Part shown: one piece after another, positions 1-13,000 of the stretch
Layout of the letters: the number at the start of each line of letters is the position of its first letter
Position numbering within the stretch: the stretch's first letter is position 1
Assembly: GCA_005281725.1 (NCBI GenBank)
Contig: SSBO01000003.1
Span: 5,456,495 to 5,520,494 of the forward strand
DNA: 64,000 bases
Origin: Wuchereria bancrofti
Lineage: Eukaryota; Nematoda; Chromadorea; Rhabditida; Onchocercidae
Reading direction: 5' to 3'
The notes under the pieces: model-generated
What the model was told of the DNA's origin: nothing
What the model saw: only the letters and a program-made list of their open reading frames with translations
Databases searched by the model: none
Position numbers and translations under genes: made by a program

Positions 1-125
1 AAGTGAGAAATAAATTAATTAAATCTTAATAAGTGAAAACAATCAGTCCTATGTAATTCCCGACATAAAGATTCCGAAATGAAAATGAGTTGGAAAATAT
101 GCTCAAACAAGATCCCTGTTATCAT

Positions 126-1547
126 TTATGATACGGTTTTCTTTCTTCTTTTATACATTCGAATTTCCATTAGTACTTTATCAGTTGTAGCCGTCCTATG
201 TGAAGGCATAGAGATAATTTCTTGGATTTTGTGAGGACGTCGATGACCATTTGTATACATCAGATCCGTTTGGTAACAGGATGCATTCGGGCAACCGAAG
301 CCACCAGCTGAATAAAGAAATTATGCAGAATTTTTTTTTTCTGAGATACTAAATGGCATGCAATTGCGATACTGCTTTGTAGCAAAACTACTGTCTAGCA
401 AAACTACTGAAGAAAACGAACCAGTTTCAACAGCTGGTGCTTTTTCTAAACAATCTCGACAAATGTAATGATCACATAGACCCATAATATGCATTTCGCC
501 CACTGGCTATAAAAATTACATCAAAAGTCATCAAAGATACTTCTATATTAAATGCTTTTTTGCTATAAGTTATAAGTTAGTTAACACTTTTCCAAAGAAT
601 AGAACGTTGTCCTCCATTTTCAAGATGATTAACTTACCACACTATTTAAAGCACTCAGCAAAATGCAAATAGGCGCTAAAGCTAACCTTCATTTTTCCGC
701 ATGGTCCATCACAGTGGCATTCTCGAATTTGAGAACTAGGAGCATTACTTGGCTGAATGCGTTTACAAATGTTCATGTCTGCTAAGGACATATCTTGCTT
801 TGGAGATACTAAAATATTGAAATCACTTGATTACAAGAAAGTTCATAACTTCAGAAAACCAAATAATTAAAGACTTATCACTAATCTGCAAACTTAACGT
901 AAATGGTCTGCAACATCATTTGACCTTGACTATTTAAATTATTTGGTAGAAGAAAATCAAATAATAGTGGAAACTCAGGCCGTAACGACTAAGTAATCAC
1001 AAGACATAAACTGATCAGGTCAATTATCTAATAGATAAAGGCATCTTTAGGTAAAACAATTTTTAAAGCAACGTGTATTATGCTCCTTCAGCATGACATC
1101 ACTCTCAAAAACGATCCATTCTTTGAATTCTGTGTTATTATACCTTTCCAATCCTGTTTTTGTTTTCACTAAGGATAGAAAGAAAGCAAGAAAGACTAGA
1201 CTAAGTTGCAAACATTAGGGTGAAAGTGACAGTCAGAAATTTCATACCACTCATAAATGAGAATTGAGGAGATACAGTTGTCAACCTCACATCATCCGTT
1301 GAATTTGATTGCTTGAATTGTTGCAAATCATGCCATGTTACTGTATATGTATACAGTTGCCTTAGGTTTAATGTTATCAGTAGTAAATCGACAAGAACAC
1401 TGAACAACCAACTCAAAAACTTTTTAAAAACCGATGACACAGTTAAAAGATCTTTTACCTTCCATCCGATTCGTTGCTGAGGCGCAGGTCGTAGCTATCA
1501 ATACAGCATAAGTGGCTTTTCATTGCTGGAGGCAGAAACCGAGACAT
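126..1547 (-). CDS. RING-type zinc finger protein, 188 residues, six exons
   Basis: Six phase-consistent exons: 1547-1459, 1168-1144, 988-925, 808-687, 506-422 and 307-126 (stop TAA at 128-126). The product has a RING-like cysteine/histidine set. Cys90, Cys92 and Cys96 lie in ECHCDGPCG; Cys111, His113, Cys116 and Cys119 in LCDHYICRDC; Cys134 and Cys139 in CPNASC. The core C-x-H-x2-C-x2-C is the standard RING centre, so a zinc-binding E3 ubiquitin ligase or scaffold role is inferred. The first pair is unusual (C-x-C) and the last is C-x4-C. The tail is basic (residues KRRKK near the end). The start is the first ATG of an open 5' exon; a second in-frame ATG lies eight codons later. There is no signal peptide or membrane segment. 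Failure to splice the last intron would give a short tail without Cys134 and Cys139. I do not recognise a named orthologue. The gene structure is firm; exons 2 and 3 are the least supported. Confidence 0.72.
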
Positions 1548-2463
1548 CACTTAATTCTCCAATTGCTTAAGTTTTCAATTTCTTTATTGTTCCCTTGATC
1601 CTCTATAGGTCCTCTATAGTTCATTGAAGTAAGCATCGAATGCATGAAAAAGTGGCACTTCTAGTGATATATGCAATATTCGAACCGACTCTTCCAATCA
1701 CATTCCATCAAATTTTAATAATCCGGTCGGATTCGGTTATTTCGAAATTATATCGGCAAGGTATCTCGAACAATAAGAACACAAGTTAGACTTACAGTAC
1801 GAGCGTAGTAAGTTGGCGAAGCAGAGAAGACTGAAATGAATTAAATTCATGAAATGATCTTTATAAACAAATAAAAGTTTGCATAAAACTTATGGAATTT
1901 CTCTATAAGCATTTTTTTAAATAATGAATATTTCACTTTAATTTCTCGTAATTGGTAAACTATAACAAGGTCAAAACTAGCGACTAGGTTACAATTCATG
2001 ATTAAAAAATAAGTTCTCTGACGATGGAATCAGTAATCAGTTATTTCTGTAACATTCACGACATGTTAACATAGAAATTCCGAAATTTCCGGAAAAAAAA
2101 TAAAATCGAATTTTTAATTCCTAAAACTAATTATAAAATTCAAAACTCCAGCAAAATTTCTCAGTATGACTCATTTATATGTAATTTTCTGCTCTTTTGC
2201 ACACGATTGAGTGTATGATAAAGCTTTAGAAGGAGTTGGGCTAATCTCATTTCGACTTCAATAGACTGGTTGAGGAGTGATTGAAAATTACGCGCATTCT
2301 CTCGAGGTAGAACATCAAATTTATGTGATTAGCGATTATTGTGGTGCATCTTCATCTTACTACAATCCTATTTCTCCTCTATTTTCTTCAGTGAAAACAA
2401 ATACTTGTAAACATTTATTAAAAAGTATAAAATACGCAATATTTACATCATGCAAACGATACA
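1548..2463. other. Intergenic stretch, no gene seen
   Basis: AT-rich DNA between the RING gene and the 3' end of the next minus-strand gene. It should hold the RING promoter and the neighbour's 3' UTR. The open frame at 2277-2483 on the plus strand lacks splice or similarity support. No repeat or RNA gene was recognised. Confidence 0.5.
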
Positions 2464-4084
2464 TTAACTATGGTTTTTTTTAACAGACTTCCATTTAGTA
2501 TGGATACCTTTACTTAGCCCACGCCTCTTTGAAATTAAATTTGTCCTAACACTAGTGATCGCTGATGGTGCGTCATCACGATCAATAGATGCGACACCCA
2601 CCAGAGTTGATGGTTCTTCTTCTCGACTTTGATTTCTTTCAACACTTTCACGAATTTCTTCCGAATTGTTATTTTTACAACGCTTACCCACATCATTTTG
2701 GCACTTCCGAAATAGCGCACCCAACGTACGCATCTGTTTAGAAAATGATACTCGTTAGAAAGAAAGAGTCTCTGCAAAAGTGACTTTTTTTTCCGAGACA
2801 AAAAATTTTTCGTCGAAAAACTTTCCGAAAGTTCTAGTTTTAATATCCATGCTTGAATATAGTGAGTGGGGAGCGGTATACGAATTTTAACAAGGCGTAT
2901 TAATTACTGTTCAATTACTTTTACCTGACTATTCGTTTTTGAATCTTTGAGATCATCCAGCTGCGTCGATTGCGTTTTCTGCAACATAAATGGATTCAAT
3001 AGGCATCTCTCCAGCATATTTCAACTTGAAAAATTATTGAAAAATTCAACATATTTCGATTATATTGATCGAAAGTGAAGAAAAAATGAAAACTCATACG
3101 AGTTGTTTTAGTTCAGGTGTAGTTTCCTGGATTAAAATTTGGTGCTCTTTCCGCTTATTCACATACAATTTCCCATCTCCACCTTCCTTATCATTTGTTG
3201 CTTCTTTTCCCTTCTTCGTCGAGGCTTTAAAACAATTTGAATAAGTAAATAGAAATCTAAACGGAAGTCAGAGGGTTAAAGGAGAATCAAAAATCATCTC
3301 ATACATGTTACAACAAAGCTTTCCGGCTTTTCCAACATTTACATTTACATTGCCGTAGTGAACAGTGAATTATAATTTTCAACTCAGTTAGTTTGAACTT
3401 TTGGAAGTTCATCCAATTTCAGTTAAAGAAATCTAACTTAATATGTTAGAAATCGGTAATGTACCACCAAAGGTTGGATTATTTTTTTCATCCTTCCAAA
3501 CTATTCAGAATGAAACCTTTTCTTCGACTAATTAAATTTTTCTCGCTATTTTGTGTTGATTCTATTAATTTAATTAACTCTCGGTCCATATTTTCTTCGA
3601 CTTTAGTTTGATTTGGTCTCTGCAACTTCAAATTTTCTTAGGACAAAAATCAAAGGTTTTAATTACTGTTGTCGCAATTTATCTGTAGCGCATTATTAAC
3701 ATAAGAATAGGACTGGCAAATATATGCGAGAAAAAGAGGAATTTCATCGATTAAATATAAAACAATACCGATTCAACTAGACCTTCCATGTCTTTATCTG
3801 CATGCAGAATGACTGATTCCTGACGCATTTTCTGCAAATTCTATTAACAAAATTCTCTTTCACTTTTCATGGGTTGAAAAACTTCCCTACTGTTCTAAAA
3901 TTTGAAAGAATTTGCTGTCTTAGAACATGAGAGTAAATCTGGATCACACCCGCGTTTTATCGATATGTGCGCCTTTTCTTTTGAACACACAACCAAATCG
4001 AACCAACAATACAAATGTACCGATTACTGAAAGAAGTGCTAGAAGAGCACTATTGAGAAGTGAAACCTCACAGCTGCCGCTCAT
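2464..4084 (-). CDS. Unrecognised single-pass membrane protein, 249 residues, six exons
   Basis: Exons 4084-3950, 3831-3769, 3619-3517, 3224-3100, 2978-2925 and 2733-2464 join in frame with no slack and total 249 codons plus stop. An in-frame TGA just upstream of the first ATG fixes the start. Residues about 9-34 form one hydrophobic helix, followed by a basic stretch (VFKRKG). This suggests an N-terminal signal anchor with the rest of the protein in the cytosol. The remaining 205 residues are hydrophilic and rich in Lys, Glu, Gln, Ser and Asn, with no cysteine motif, catalytic motif or convincing coiled coil that I can name. The C-terminus is basic (SKRRGLSKG, then WKSVKKNHS). I do not recognise the family, so no function is assigned. 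It lies between RING and MICAL on the same strand, with roughly 0.9 kb and 2.5 kb gaps, too wide to call an operon. Real gene: likely; function: unknown. Confidence 0.66.
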
Positions 4085-4347
4085 GGCAAATCATTAGATA
4101 AAAACTAATTTAAATATAATAAATGGATCCTTTTCTAGATCATCACAGATATGATGACTTATTACAAAAAATATGAAGCCAAATTTGATTCTCAGATTAA
4201 ATATTTTTGCCAAAAAAATCTGCCCAAGTTTTCAAAAATTTCAATTTCTCAATTGGTTTGCTGATGAGTGTTTTCTAACAACCGATTAAGAAACAATAAT
4301 TCTGAATGTAATCCGAAACAGGCAGTTGTATAAATCACAATATTTAC

Positions 4348-4384
4348 CTCACGTTCGCCTTGATTCCGGAACAATTTTATATCA
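4348..4384 (-). other. Candidate small exon (5' UTR exon or stray MICAL exon)
   Basis: A 37-base segment is bounded by a very good acceptor (GTTTCTCAG) and a good donor (GAG, then GTAAAT). It is open in one frame only, 12 codons after one completing base. That entry phase would fit the phase-2 end of the last clear MICAL exon. The segment could equally be a non-coding first exon of the membrane-protein gene starting at 4084. Nothing in the peptide resembles a known MICAL tail, so I leave it unassigned. Confidence 0.25.
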
Positions 4385-6627
4385 CTGAGAAACAAGTCAA
4401 GAATATGCATTTAAAATCATCTAAAGGTACCATGCAATCCGATTTTAAATTAGGATCTTAAAACATGAAACTTAAAGTCTCAACAGTTTTTTTTTGATTA
4501 ACATGGTCTTTGTTTCAAGTTCCCAATTTCAATATGATGCATTCTATGTGCCTTAAGACTGTAAAAATTACAATATTTCATATCTACTTTTTATACATCA
4601 AAAAATATCACTGGATATACAAAGCAAATTGCGATGTCAAATCATATTATATTAACCACTTTAGTTATCATCAATCAATAAGAACAAGGAAGTAAATTTA
4701 TTAAGCTGGAAGGCTACTGATTGAAGATTGTAAACCCAGTGATCAAATACCGAAACGGTCCAAGCAAAGAAGATACACTTGCAATTTCATCAAACATGAG
4801 ACAAACTAGCGTACTGACAGAAACTGTCACCAGATTCAACACGACATCACACTCATACCAGTTATTGCCAATCCTTTACTTTACTCCATTAATTTCTATG
4901 TAAAAATTATCATTAACCATTAATATCTCCTCTTATCTGCCACAAAACCACCAATTTCAATCAGTCTACTTTATTGATATTCGGTACGAAATCCTTCAAA
5001 GCAATACCCTGTAGGAATAAAAATTCGAAAATATAGTTAAACTGTTTAAAAAAATAGAAGTTCTTCAACCTTCTCAGTAGACTACATAACATAGTTCAAT
5101 AACTGTTAGAATTCATTCAACTGTTTAGTGACTACTATAACTGCCTATATGATTAAAAGACGCTACGAAATTAAAATCTACTGCTCTAAAATATGAAAAA
5201 TTTTAAATTAGAATCGCGCAAACATCCTCAAAACGATATAACCGAAGCACTTCATCAAATGTTTAGTGACAGAGGAACTTTTACCAGAAAGCTCTCATAC
5301 GAACATATCTCCTTCCCGAAATTTTTTAAAATGTTTTCCATCATAAAGCAAGAGAAAAAAAAATGAGAAGGAAACATGTGAACTTGTTGCCTAGATGACA
5401 TTGTTAATCATTTCTTTCAATCCTATTAACATTTAGGAAAAGCAAAAAGGTCAACTGCATCTTTCTGAACCAATGAGTTGATGAAAGAAATGAATCCTAA
5501 ACCAGTCATTTGTCACCATTGGATAAGAATATAGACCATAACATAAAACTAGGTCACTTTTCACTACAAAGCCTTGAAAACAAATCACGATGTGTTAATT
5601 ATGTGAACTTCAATAATACTGAACACAAAAATCAAAACTATGAAGAAGTCAAATTGAAATCTGTCCATAAGAAATCAATCATTTATATATTTGAGCAGAA
5701 TAATTGACCTTTACAGCAAAAGAAGACTACATATGGCGAAGTAAGTTAGATCACAACGATATATGGACAAACAAAATGCGTATTATCGTTGAAGCATGTG
5801 TTTTAATAATAAAAAAATATCATAAATCACTGAAAAAATGTGTTGGAAACTTTTGATAGATAAAAAAAAATCGCCAAATCTTTCATGTGAATTTAGTCGT
5901 TTCATTATGTTGGAATAACTGTAAGCGCACAACTCAGAAAATATTTCCTCCGAGCCACTATATTTGAAAACTCCCTAATAACATAATAAGTTTCCAGAAA
6001 AATTAAAGCACTCAAGAAACTAACTTCAAGAGCATTAACAGCGAAAGGTACCAAGATTTGGAAATATAAGATAATATATAATACCCTTCGTTTGAAGCTT
6101 CTAAAAAAAAAACGAGAATTTCCAGTAATTTTTTAGAAAGCTGTTAACTTGGAATCATTTTACAATTTGAAAGTTGTCAACTTGGAATCACTTTCACCGT
6201 TTGCACAAAACTGAACACTGATACAAAATCCAGCTACTGATAAGTGAATATGAAAAGCGAGTTCATTATTCAAATTTCAAATTAAGGATAATCGCAATCT
6301 CCAGAAAATTTAGAAATTGGTTTAAAATTCCTTAATTGAAGTTCAGTGTTTCGAAACTGAACGCGCTCTTCAAATACTCGTATGAATGTTTAGTTACACT
6401 GGGCATATTTAAAGCTCAAAAGCTGGATTAAATATAAATAAGATGAAATATGAATCGAACTTGAAACTTCGACACTTCCAAGAGTTTTGAAAAACCAGAA
6501 ATAATTACACAAAATGCCGCAAGTCAACTCTGTAAGTAGAAGCAATCGTGAATTCTGCACTGGTTAGCAATTTTCGGAAAACTAAAATCCTGATTTTCCC
6601 GATGTTCCGGCTCTTAAAAACAATCAG
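4385..6627. other. Intergenic stretch without a supported gene
   Basis: AT-rich sequence downstream of MICAL. The short plus-strand open frames (4510-4695, 4721-4903, 5510-5707) have no acceptor or donor context and composition like their surroundings. The only structure seen is a pair of 22-base direct repeats near 6140-6190. Confidence 0.5.
6136..6190. repeat. Pair of 22-base direct repeats
   Basis: Copies at 6136-6157 and 6169-6190 share GAAAG-TGT-AACTTGGAATCA with two mismatches and a period of 33 bases. They lie downstream of MICAL. Origin unknown; local duplication is the simplest reading. Confidence 0.6.
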
Positions 6628-6715
6628 TTAAATGAAAACTGGTCTGAAATTTCGATATGAAGCTCCTTTTAACTCGATAAGTGTTGATGCTTCTGTTACT
6701 TTTCGCTGTCCAGCC
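6628..6715 (-). other. Candidate terminal exon of MICAL
   Basis: An ATTTTTTAG acceptor ends at 6716. The exon that follows is open for 28 codons to TAA (6630-6628) in exactly the phase required by the last clear MICAL exon, which ends at 7020 after two bases of a codon. The peptide (AGQRKVTEASTLIELKGASY and eight more residues) shows no recognisable similarity. The alternative is read-through past 7020, which meets a stop about 16 codons on. Only transcript data can decide. Confidence 0.3.
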
Positions 6716-7019
6716 CTAAAAAATTCGTACCATAAAAATAACGCTAAGATGACGTGAAAAGATGACGAAAATTTTCAAATACCAAAATGATTTAGGGTGA
6801 AATTTTGCAAATTTATTATTTCATCATTTGAAATTTCATTTCTTTATTTTATTATTTGAAATTATATTACTTATGTCTCAAATAAATGGGTCGAAGAAGA
6901 CTCATTGTTCGAGTTCTGCACTAACGAAAAACTAAAAATGAAAGGGATGATTTCCTTCCCTCGAAAACTGATTTCAATAATTAATTTTTTGACTTTTGTT
7001 TTGATCAAAAATCAAATAC

Positions 7020-10000
7020 CTTTCTTTGATTACTTTTAGCTGCTTCTGTATGGCATCACGCATTTCTAAAACTGCCAGTGTCTTCTTCAATATCGACTTC
7101 TCAGCCTATATTTAATTTCATATATAAAAAACATATATAAAAAATTTCATATATAAAAAAAAAGATCAAGTAGATTAAGCAGCTCTGAATAAAAAATAAA
7201 TCTGTCTACAAAACTTAAAAACTTTATTAAATGCTAATCTCAAAAAATCCAGATACTGATATTTGTAAATTCTGACCCTCATTATGTTATTTGTTACTGT
7301 TGCTAGTGTTAAAAACAATTTCATATCATTAAAATTTCAGATCTAAAGATCAGAATAGTTTTGTAATTCTGTAATAAATAATATGGCAAAACAAAAAGTA
7401 GTTTTACTTGACTATCAGAAAAAACAATTGAGGCACCACTGTTCTGAACTTCCTTGAGCTGCAGTTGAAGGTCTTTATATTCTTCATTCACTTCAAACTC
7501 AGATACTCGAAGTTTCAGTTCCTCTTCACGTTGCTTCAATTGTACCATTTCCTGTACATACAATAACCACTGCTCCAGTATCCACAAATTTTCTGCATCT
7601 GTACAGGTAAAAAATAACAATCCAAATTGTATATAGGACATCAAGAGGTCTAACTAAATTAGCTTACTACAATATCTTCATTCTTCTCGAATTTTTAATT
7701 CACAGTTGCATACATGTTTACAAATAAAAAAATATCGACTTTCTTCGGAGACTAACATAAAAAAATACCATCAGATAGACGTCTTTCCAAATCTCCAGCC
7801 ACTGCTTCGACTTCTAATTTCCGGACATCAATTTCTTCCAGTTCGCGCTGCAAGTCTTGTGCTGCACTGATGCGTTCTTGTTCTTTTTGTTTTAAGATCT
7901 TCTCAGCTAGTTTCTAAAAATCTTAGATAATCTAATAAGGAACTTAACAAAGCCACTTGAAATTCCATAAGATCAAAGGTATGATTATCAATATTTGATT
8001 ATTTTCGTAAATCGAGTCATATCCAATTCTTTTTGTAAACGTAACTACTAAATTACACTTAAAATAGAGCCATGTATCAAACCATTTCACTTAATATATC
8101 TGATATAAAGGCCCTGCCGGAAGTTTGGAATCAACACTGCTAAAAATTAAAACTTTATCGTTCTGCTATTGGACGATGGAACTAACAAAGAATTTTAGAA
8201 ACTAATGATTTGTGAAAAAGTCACCTGAATACGACGAATATCTTTTTTCGTGAACAAGGTGGGTGATAATTTGTTTTCTGAAATGTGACTTTTTACTAAC
8301 CACAAAAAGTGGAAGAAACAACATAAAAATTGATATTTTTGAACTTTAATGGATATATCTGATAGTATATAAAAACAGTATATTAACTATTATAACAACA
8401 TAGAAATATGAATGTCAAGAAAATGCACGGATTAATTAATTATTGATTTGAAAAGGTCTGTACAAAGAAGTAGGATACGAGATAACAGTTCTAATTCTGC
8501 AACACTTGAAATATAAATTATAAATATTCTTCCAACAAATATATGAAATCAAGTACTAGTTAGATATAAAGTTGAAATAATGTGTAAATATTACCAGATA
8601 AATCTGTGTTAGTGTTGTTAACAACAGAATGCGAAGAGGAAACCGTATGTTGGTGAAAAATTGAATGCTTCTTTCCTGATGAGGTACTGACTGTATGAGA
8701 GGCTGGCGTGCTTGAACATCGAGAAAGCACCCTTTCTCCTAAACTTATTACATGAAGAACCTTCCATGTAAATCCAGATGCGATAAGATCCTTTTGGAAC
8801 AAAATTGCTATACAAATCAAGTTTTACCGCAATTTAAAACGTATGATGCAATTCAAAATAAAAAAATGTACATATCAAAAATTGAAAGTTTCTAAAACAG
8901 CACTATGCTCTGCGTTTCACAATTCTAAAACATTGCTACCTTTTCGCATTCGCAATGTTCGGAAACTTGAAAATTTACCCAAGGTCCCATGTTTTTGATT
9001 TTTGAGATCAGTACCATGTAAATTTGAATCCTGCAAAGATTTGACTACGTAAATTTGAATCCTGCAGAATCCAACTACTTCCAGTCTGGATTTTGTAGGG
9101 TCCACAATCGATGACTGTACAAGAATGCTCCTAGGCACAGAAGATTTCACTAACATATCTGAATTATGAAATGCAGCATCCATTCATGGCAGCATCTCAT
9201 AATTTAGCATGACGGAGTATCTATTCCTTATTTCAACAATTTGATTCGAATTCACAAAGCAACTAACTGTTTGATCTGCCTTGTCAGTAGATTGCAGAGC
9301 CTTGACTCTTTCAGCACTGAACAATTGGGCCAGAAGACCAAGATCTGGAATTGTGCTTATACCACTAATTTTTATCACAATCAGTAAAAATTACAGACGA
9401 AATCAGTAATTTTTTATCACAAATACTTTTTTCACCTTTGCTTAAAACCTCAATTTCTCTTATATAGCGTTGATAATGCAACATGAGCACAGGTTTACTC
9501 TAATTATGTTTGGTTCAAATAAGTGATTAAGCAAACAAAGCAAAAAACCCACTTGACTGTAAAGCTGGTTGTGATTGAACTGCAGCTGCTTCCTGAGAAT
9601 AATCATCACTTGATGATGAAAAATGAGTAAAATCAGATGTTCTATCCATTGAAGACGTTGTATAAATCCTCTGAAATGAGAACATTTTAATAGAACGTTT
9701 CAATTCTACGTGCAAAATTTCATTCAGCAAACAAACTGTAAACTGTATCCATCACTATAAGCTAGATTTTTTTTATTTAAATCAAAAACGTCTTGGTATC
9801 AACGTTAGATTCAGCTGCACAAAAGCATGACTTAATTTATAGGTGAATTAGCTCTCTTGATAAGCAACAAGTAAACTAAGGGAACTTTTATCTTTCTGCT
9901 GTAAACCTATTAGATTTATTTTCTGTTGATGACATGGAAAAGAAAAAGTTTTTTTTTTTTTCCAGCACTATAAATTAATCCCCTATCTTTACCCAATCCA

Positions 10001-13000
10001 AATCAGTACTTCAATATCCTTTCGACTAAGATCCAGAGAAAGATGGCGAGGAAAACGTGACATAACTCTCGACGACTGCTTGGGTATCGAGTGACGCTTA
10101 CTGGTTCTGCATAATTCTGAAACATGTATCAAGGAAATCTAGCAAAAAAATTTTATATGCCACATTATATACTGCAGAAGAAAATTTTATGCTGAGTTCC
10201 TCAAATAGTTGCATCGAAAAATGCTGACTGCTCAGTACTAAAAACGATTAAATGGAAGACTATACTAGTAAAAATAAGTTACCCAATTGTTCATTAGTTT
10301 TCGTCTTAGCCTGTGTAGAAGCCTGTTCATTAATTCCCATGAATGGAGCCAACACTTGCTAAAATATTTCTAGTTTTACAAATACAATGACAAAGCTGAA
10401 AACTGCTGAAAAAATATTTAATTTTAAACTATAACTACCTCATTACGATCTATTAAATTTGAGATATCTCTCGACCTTCCTTTATTGAAATACAGTTTTT
10501 GGCTTTCATTTTCCACTAATTTCGCTGCCCATATTTTCTTATAACATGAATTCATTTATGTGAGCAAACTTGAGACTAAAGACTTAAATGACCAGTTCAC
10601 AAACTGAGGAAAAAAACAAGACACAGTCAGCGACAATTACTAACAAATAAAGATAATTACTCAGCAAATAATTACTGATAAATTATTTAAGTAAAAAACT
10701 CATTATTTTCAAAAAATATAATAAAGTATTGCTTTTGTGAATATATAATGGTGATTCTTTTCAGACAAATTTTTCGTCATTTTCACCGCAGTTACTGATT
10801 TCGTTGATCCAACTGTCGTGACTGCTGTCATTTCGCTTCTGTTTTTGATAATAGTGGCATCAAAATTCCCGTTAGACTTCTCGCATTCTTGTTCTGATGA
10901 CAAAATATTCGTGTGTTGTTCTTGGAATCTTTGCTGCCGACGTTCTTTGAATGTTTTCAAGAGTTTCAACGCCTAAAAGCAAAATAACTTAATGGGCTCA
11001 TAAGGTAATAGCAAAAAAAAAATAGTTGCAGACAGCAATATTAGTGATGCTTGCAATACACTGCATACACTTTCTAGATCTGAGAACTTCAAAATCAGAC
11101 AGACGTATCACCTGGGAACCGATATTAAGTCGTACCCAAATAAATGGACCATTTACTCAAATAAGGGTAATACGTTTTACAAGTTGACGTTTTAAAGAAT
11201 ACGTATAAGGCGAAAGTCTTTTAAAAATCATTTCATTCTTGATAATGTAATGCTAGCTTGACTCTTCTAAAAAAAAGATGAGTTTCTGAAAAAACTTCTG
11301 CAATCATTAGCATTAAGTACAAAATGAAATTGTAAAGATTTACCTGTGTTTCAGTTAACGATCTATTCATACTTTCATCAAGATTTTCCAGCACAACTGA
11401 TTCTAAATCGACCAGTTCATCTTCCATGAAATCACTATCATCATCGTCGTCATCATCTTCATCATCTTTACCAGTCGACAAATATTCATTCTCATTTTCT
11501 GAAAATGAGAATGACTGTAGAAAAAATTATAAAAGTGATCTGCATGGCAGCTAGATAAAATGCAAATTAAGCTACAAGAACTATATTCGCTTTTTGCATC
11601 ATTTCAATAATTAACGCTGAAATGAAGGATGCTGAAGCTTAATATCCGAACTTCAGTTAACGAATTCATAATAAACACCGAAATTACAACAAAAACTTAC
11701 CTAATAATTCCTCATCACTGAAATTGTCGTGACCACTGGAACAAGTTTCATGGCCGCTAACTGAATGTTCTTTTTCTTTGGTAGTTATCTGAATCAAAAT
11801 CAAAATTCAAGCAGTCTGATTAAACTAATAATGTAATAACAATAATAAATACGGAAAAAGTTCTAAAGATGCATCTCAGACAGATAAGAATTCATTACAA
11901 TAAAAATATTTATCTCGTCGCACTAAAGTTTTTAAGTTAACTTCCGAAAACTAAGGATTAACCAGACAGAGATTTTCTGTTAGCTTATTAAATTCAAGTA
12001 ATTAATTTACAAATTAACAAGCTAACCTTTTGATCGTATATTTCAAACTCAGCGCGCTCTCGCATCACATGCTGATGTGATGACAATAATCCATGAACCG
12101 CTTCTTTCTGGGCACGCATTTTTTCCATTGTTTTGCCAAGGAGCATGGATGGTGAGTTTCGTCCAGTTCGTTGCACAGTGACAGATACTGCGGATTGCTG
12201 AAATTTAAACTACCAATAAAAACAGCACAACATTAATTTCCAGCTCAATGCAGTAGAGGTATTACAAATCTAGAGATAACTCGTGACCGATTATTTTTTG
12301 TTAATTTCAACTATTATAACTATTTTATTCATTTTTCTCGCGTTAAGCAAATCGTATAACTTCCATATACTAACATTTATACATGACGTAGTATATCCAC
12401 TGACAGTATTCAACGTATCATTCAGCAGTGGCAAATATGTTCCTACAAAACTACAGTTGAAAAAGAGAGCTTCATAAGAAAACTATGGAATATGAATTGT
12501 TTTTCTTTTTTTTAAATTAATGTTATTGCTCTAAATATTCTAAAGTGAATTAAAAATTAACTAAATTGCAAAAAAATGTTCAGTAGTACCACCTGCTTTA
12601 CAACCGTTTTTCTCTATCCGAGTAATCTTTTCTAAAACTGGTAAGTTTATGTGCTGCATGCAAAAGAATCTGAAAATACATCCTCGAGTAATCAGAAAAG
12701 AGTAACCATTTTAAATTACCAAATAAGTCCCTAATTTATCATCCACAGTGAAATCCATTATAACATCAAAAACATTAGATCCGAATTCTGGCAAGATAAG
12801 TGCTTTTCCCCTTGTCATCATAATGAGAAAAGTATCTTAATCAGGCATGTATTAAATATATATTTAAACATATATCGTAACCTATTATATAAGAATATAG
12901 TTTAGAGTTCTTGTACTCTTGATTATCAAACCTAGAGAATAAGCAAAATCATTTAATACAGAATACAACTTTGAAATGAACCTCGGATTAAAACTTCGAA

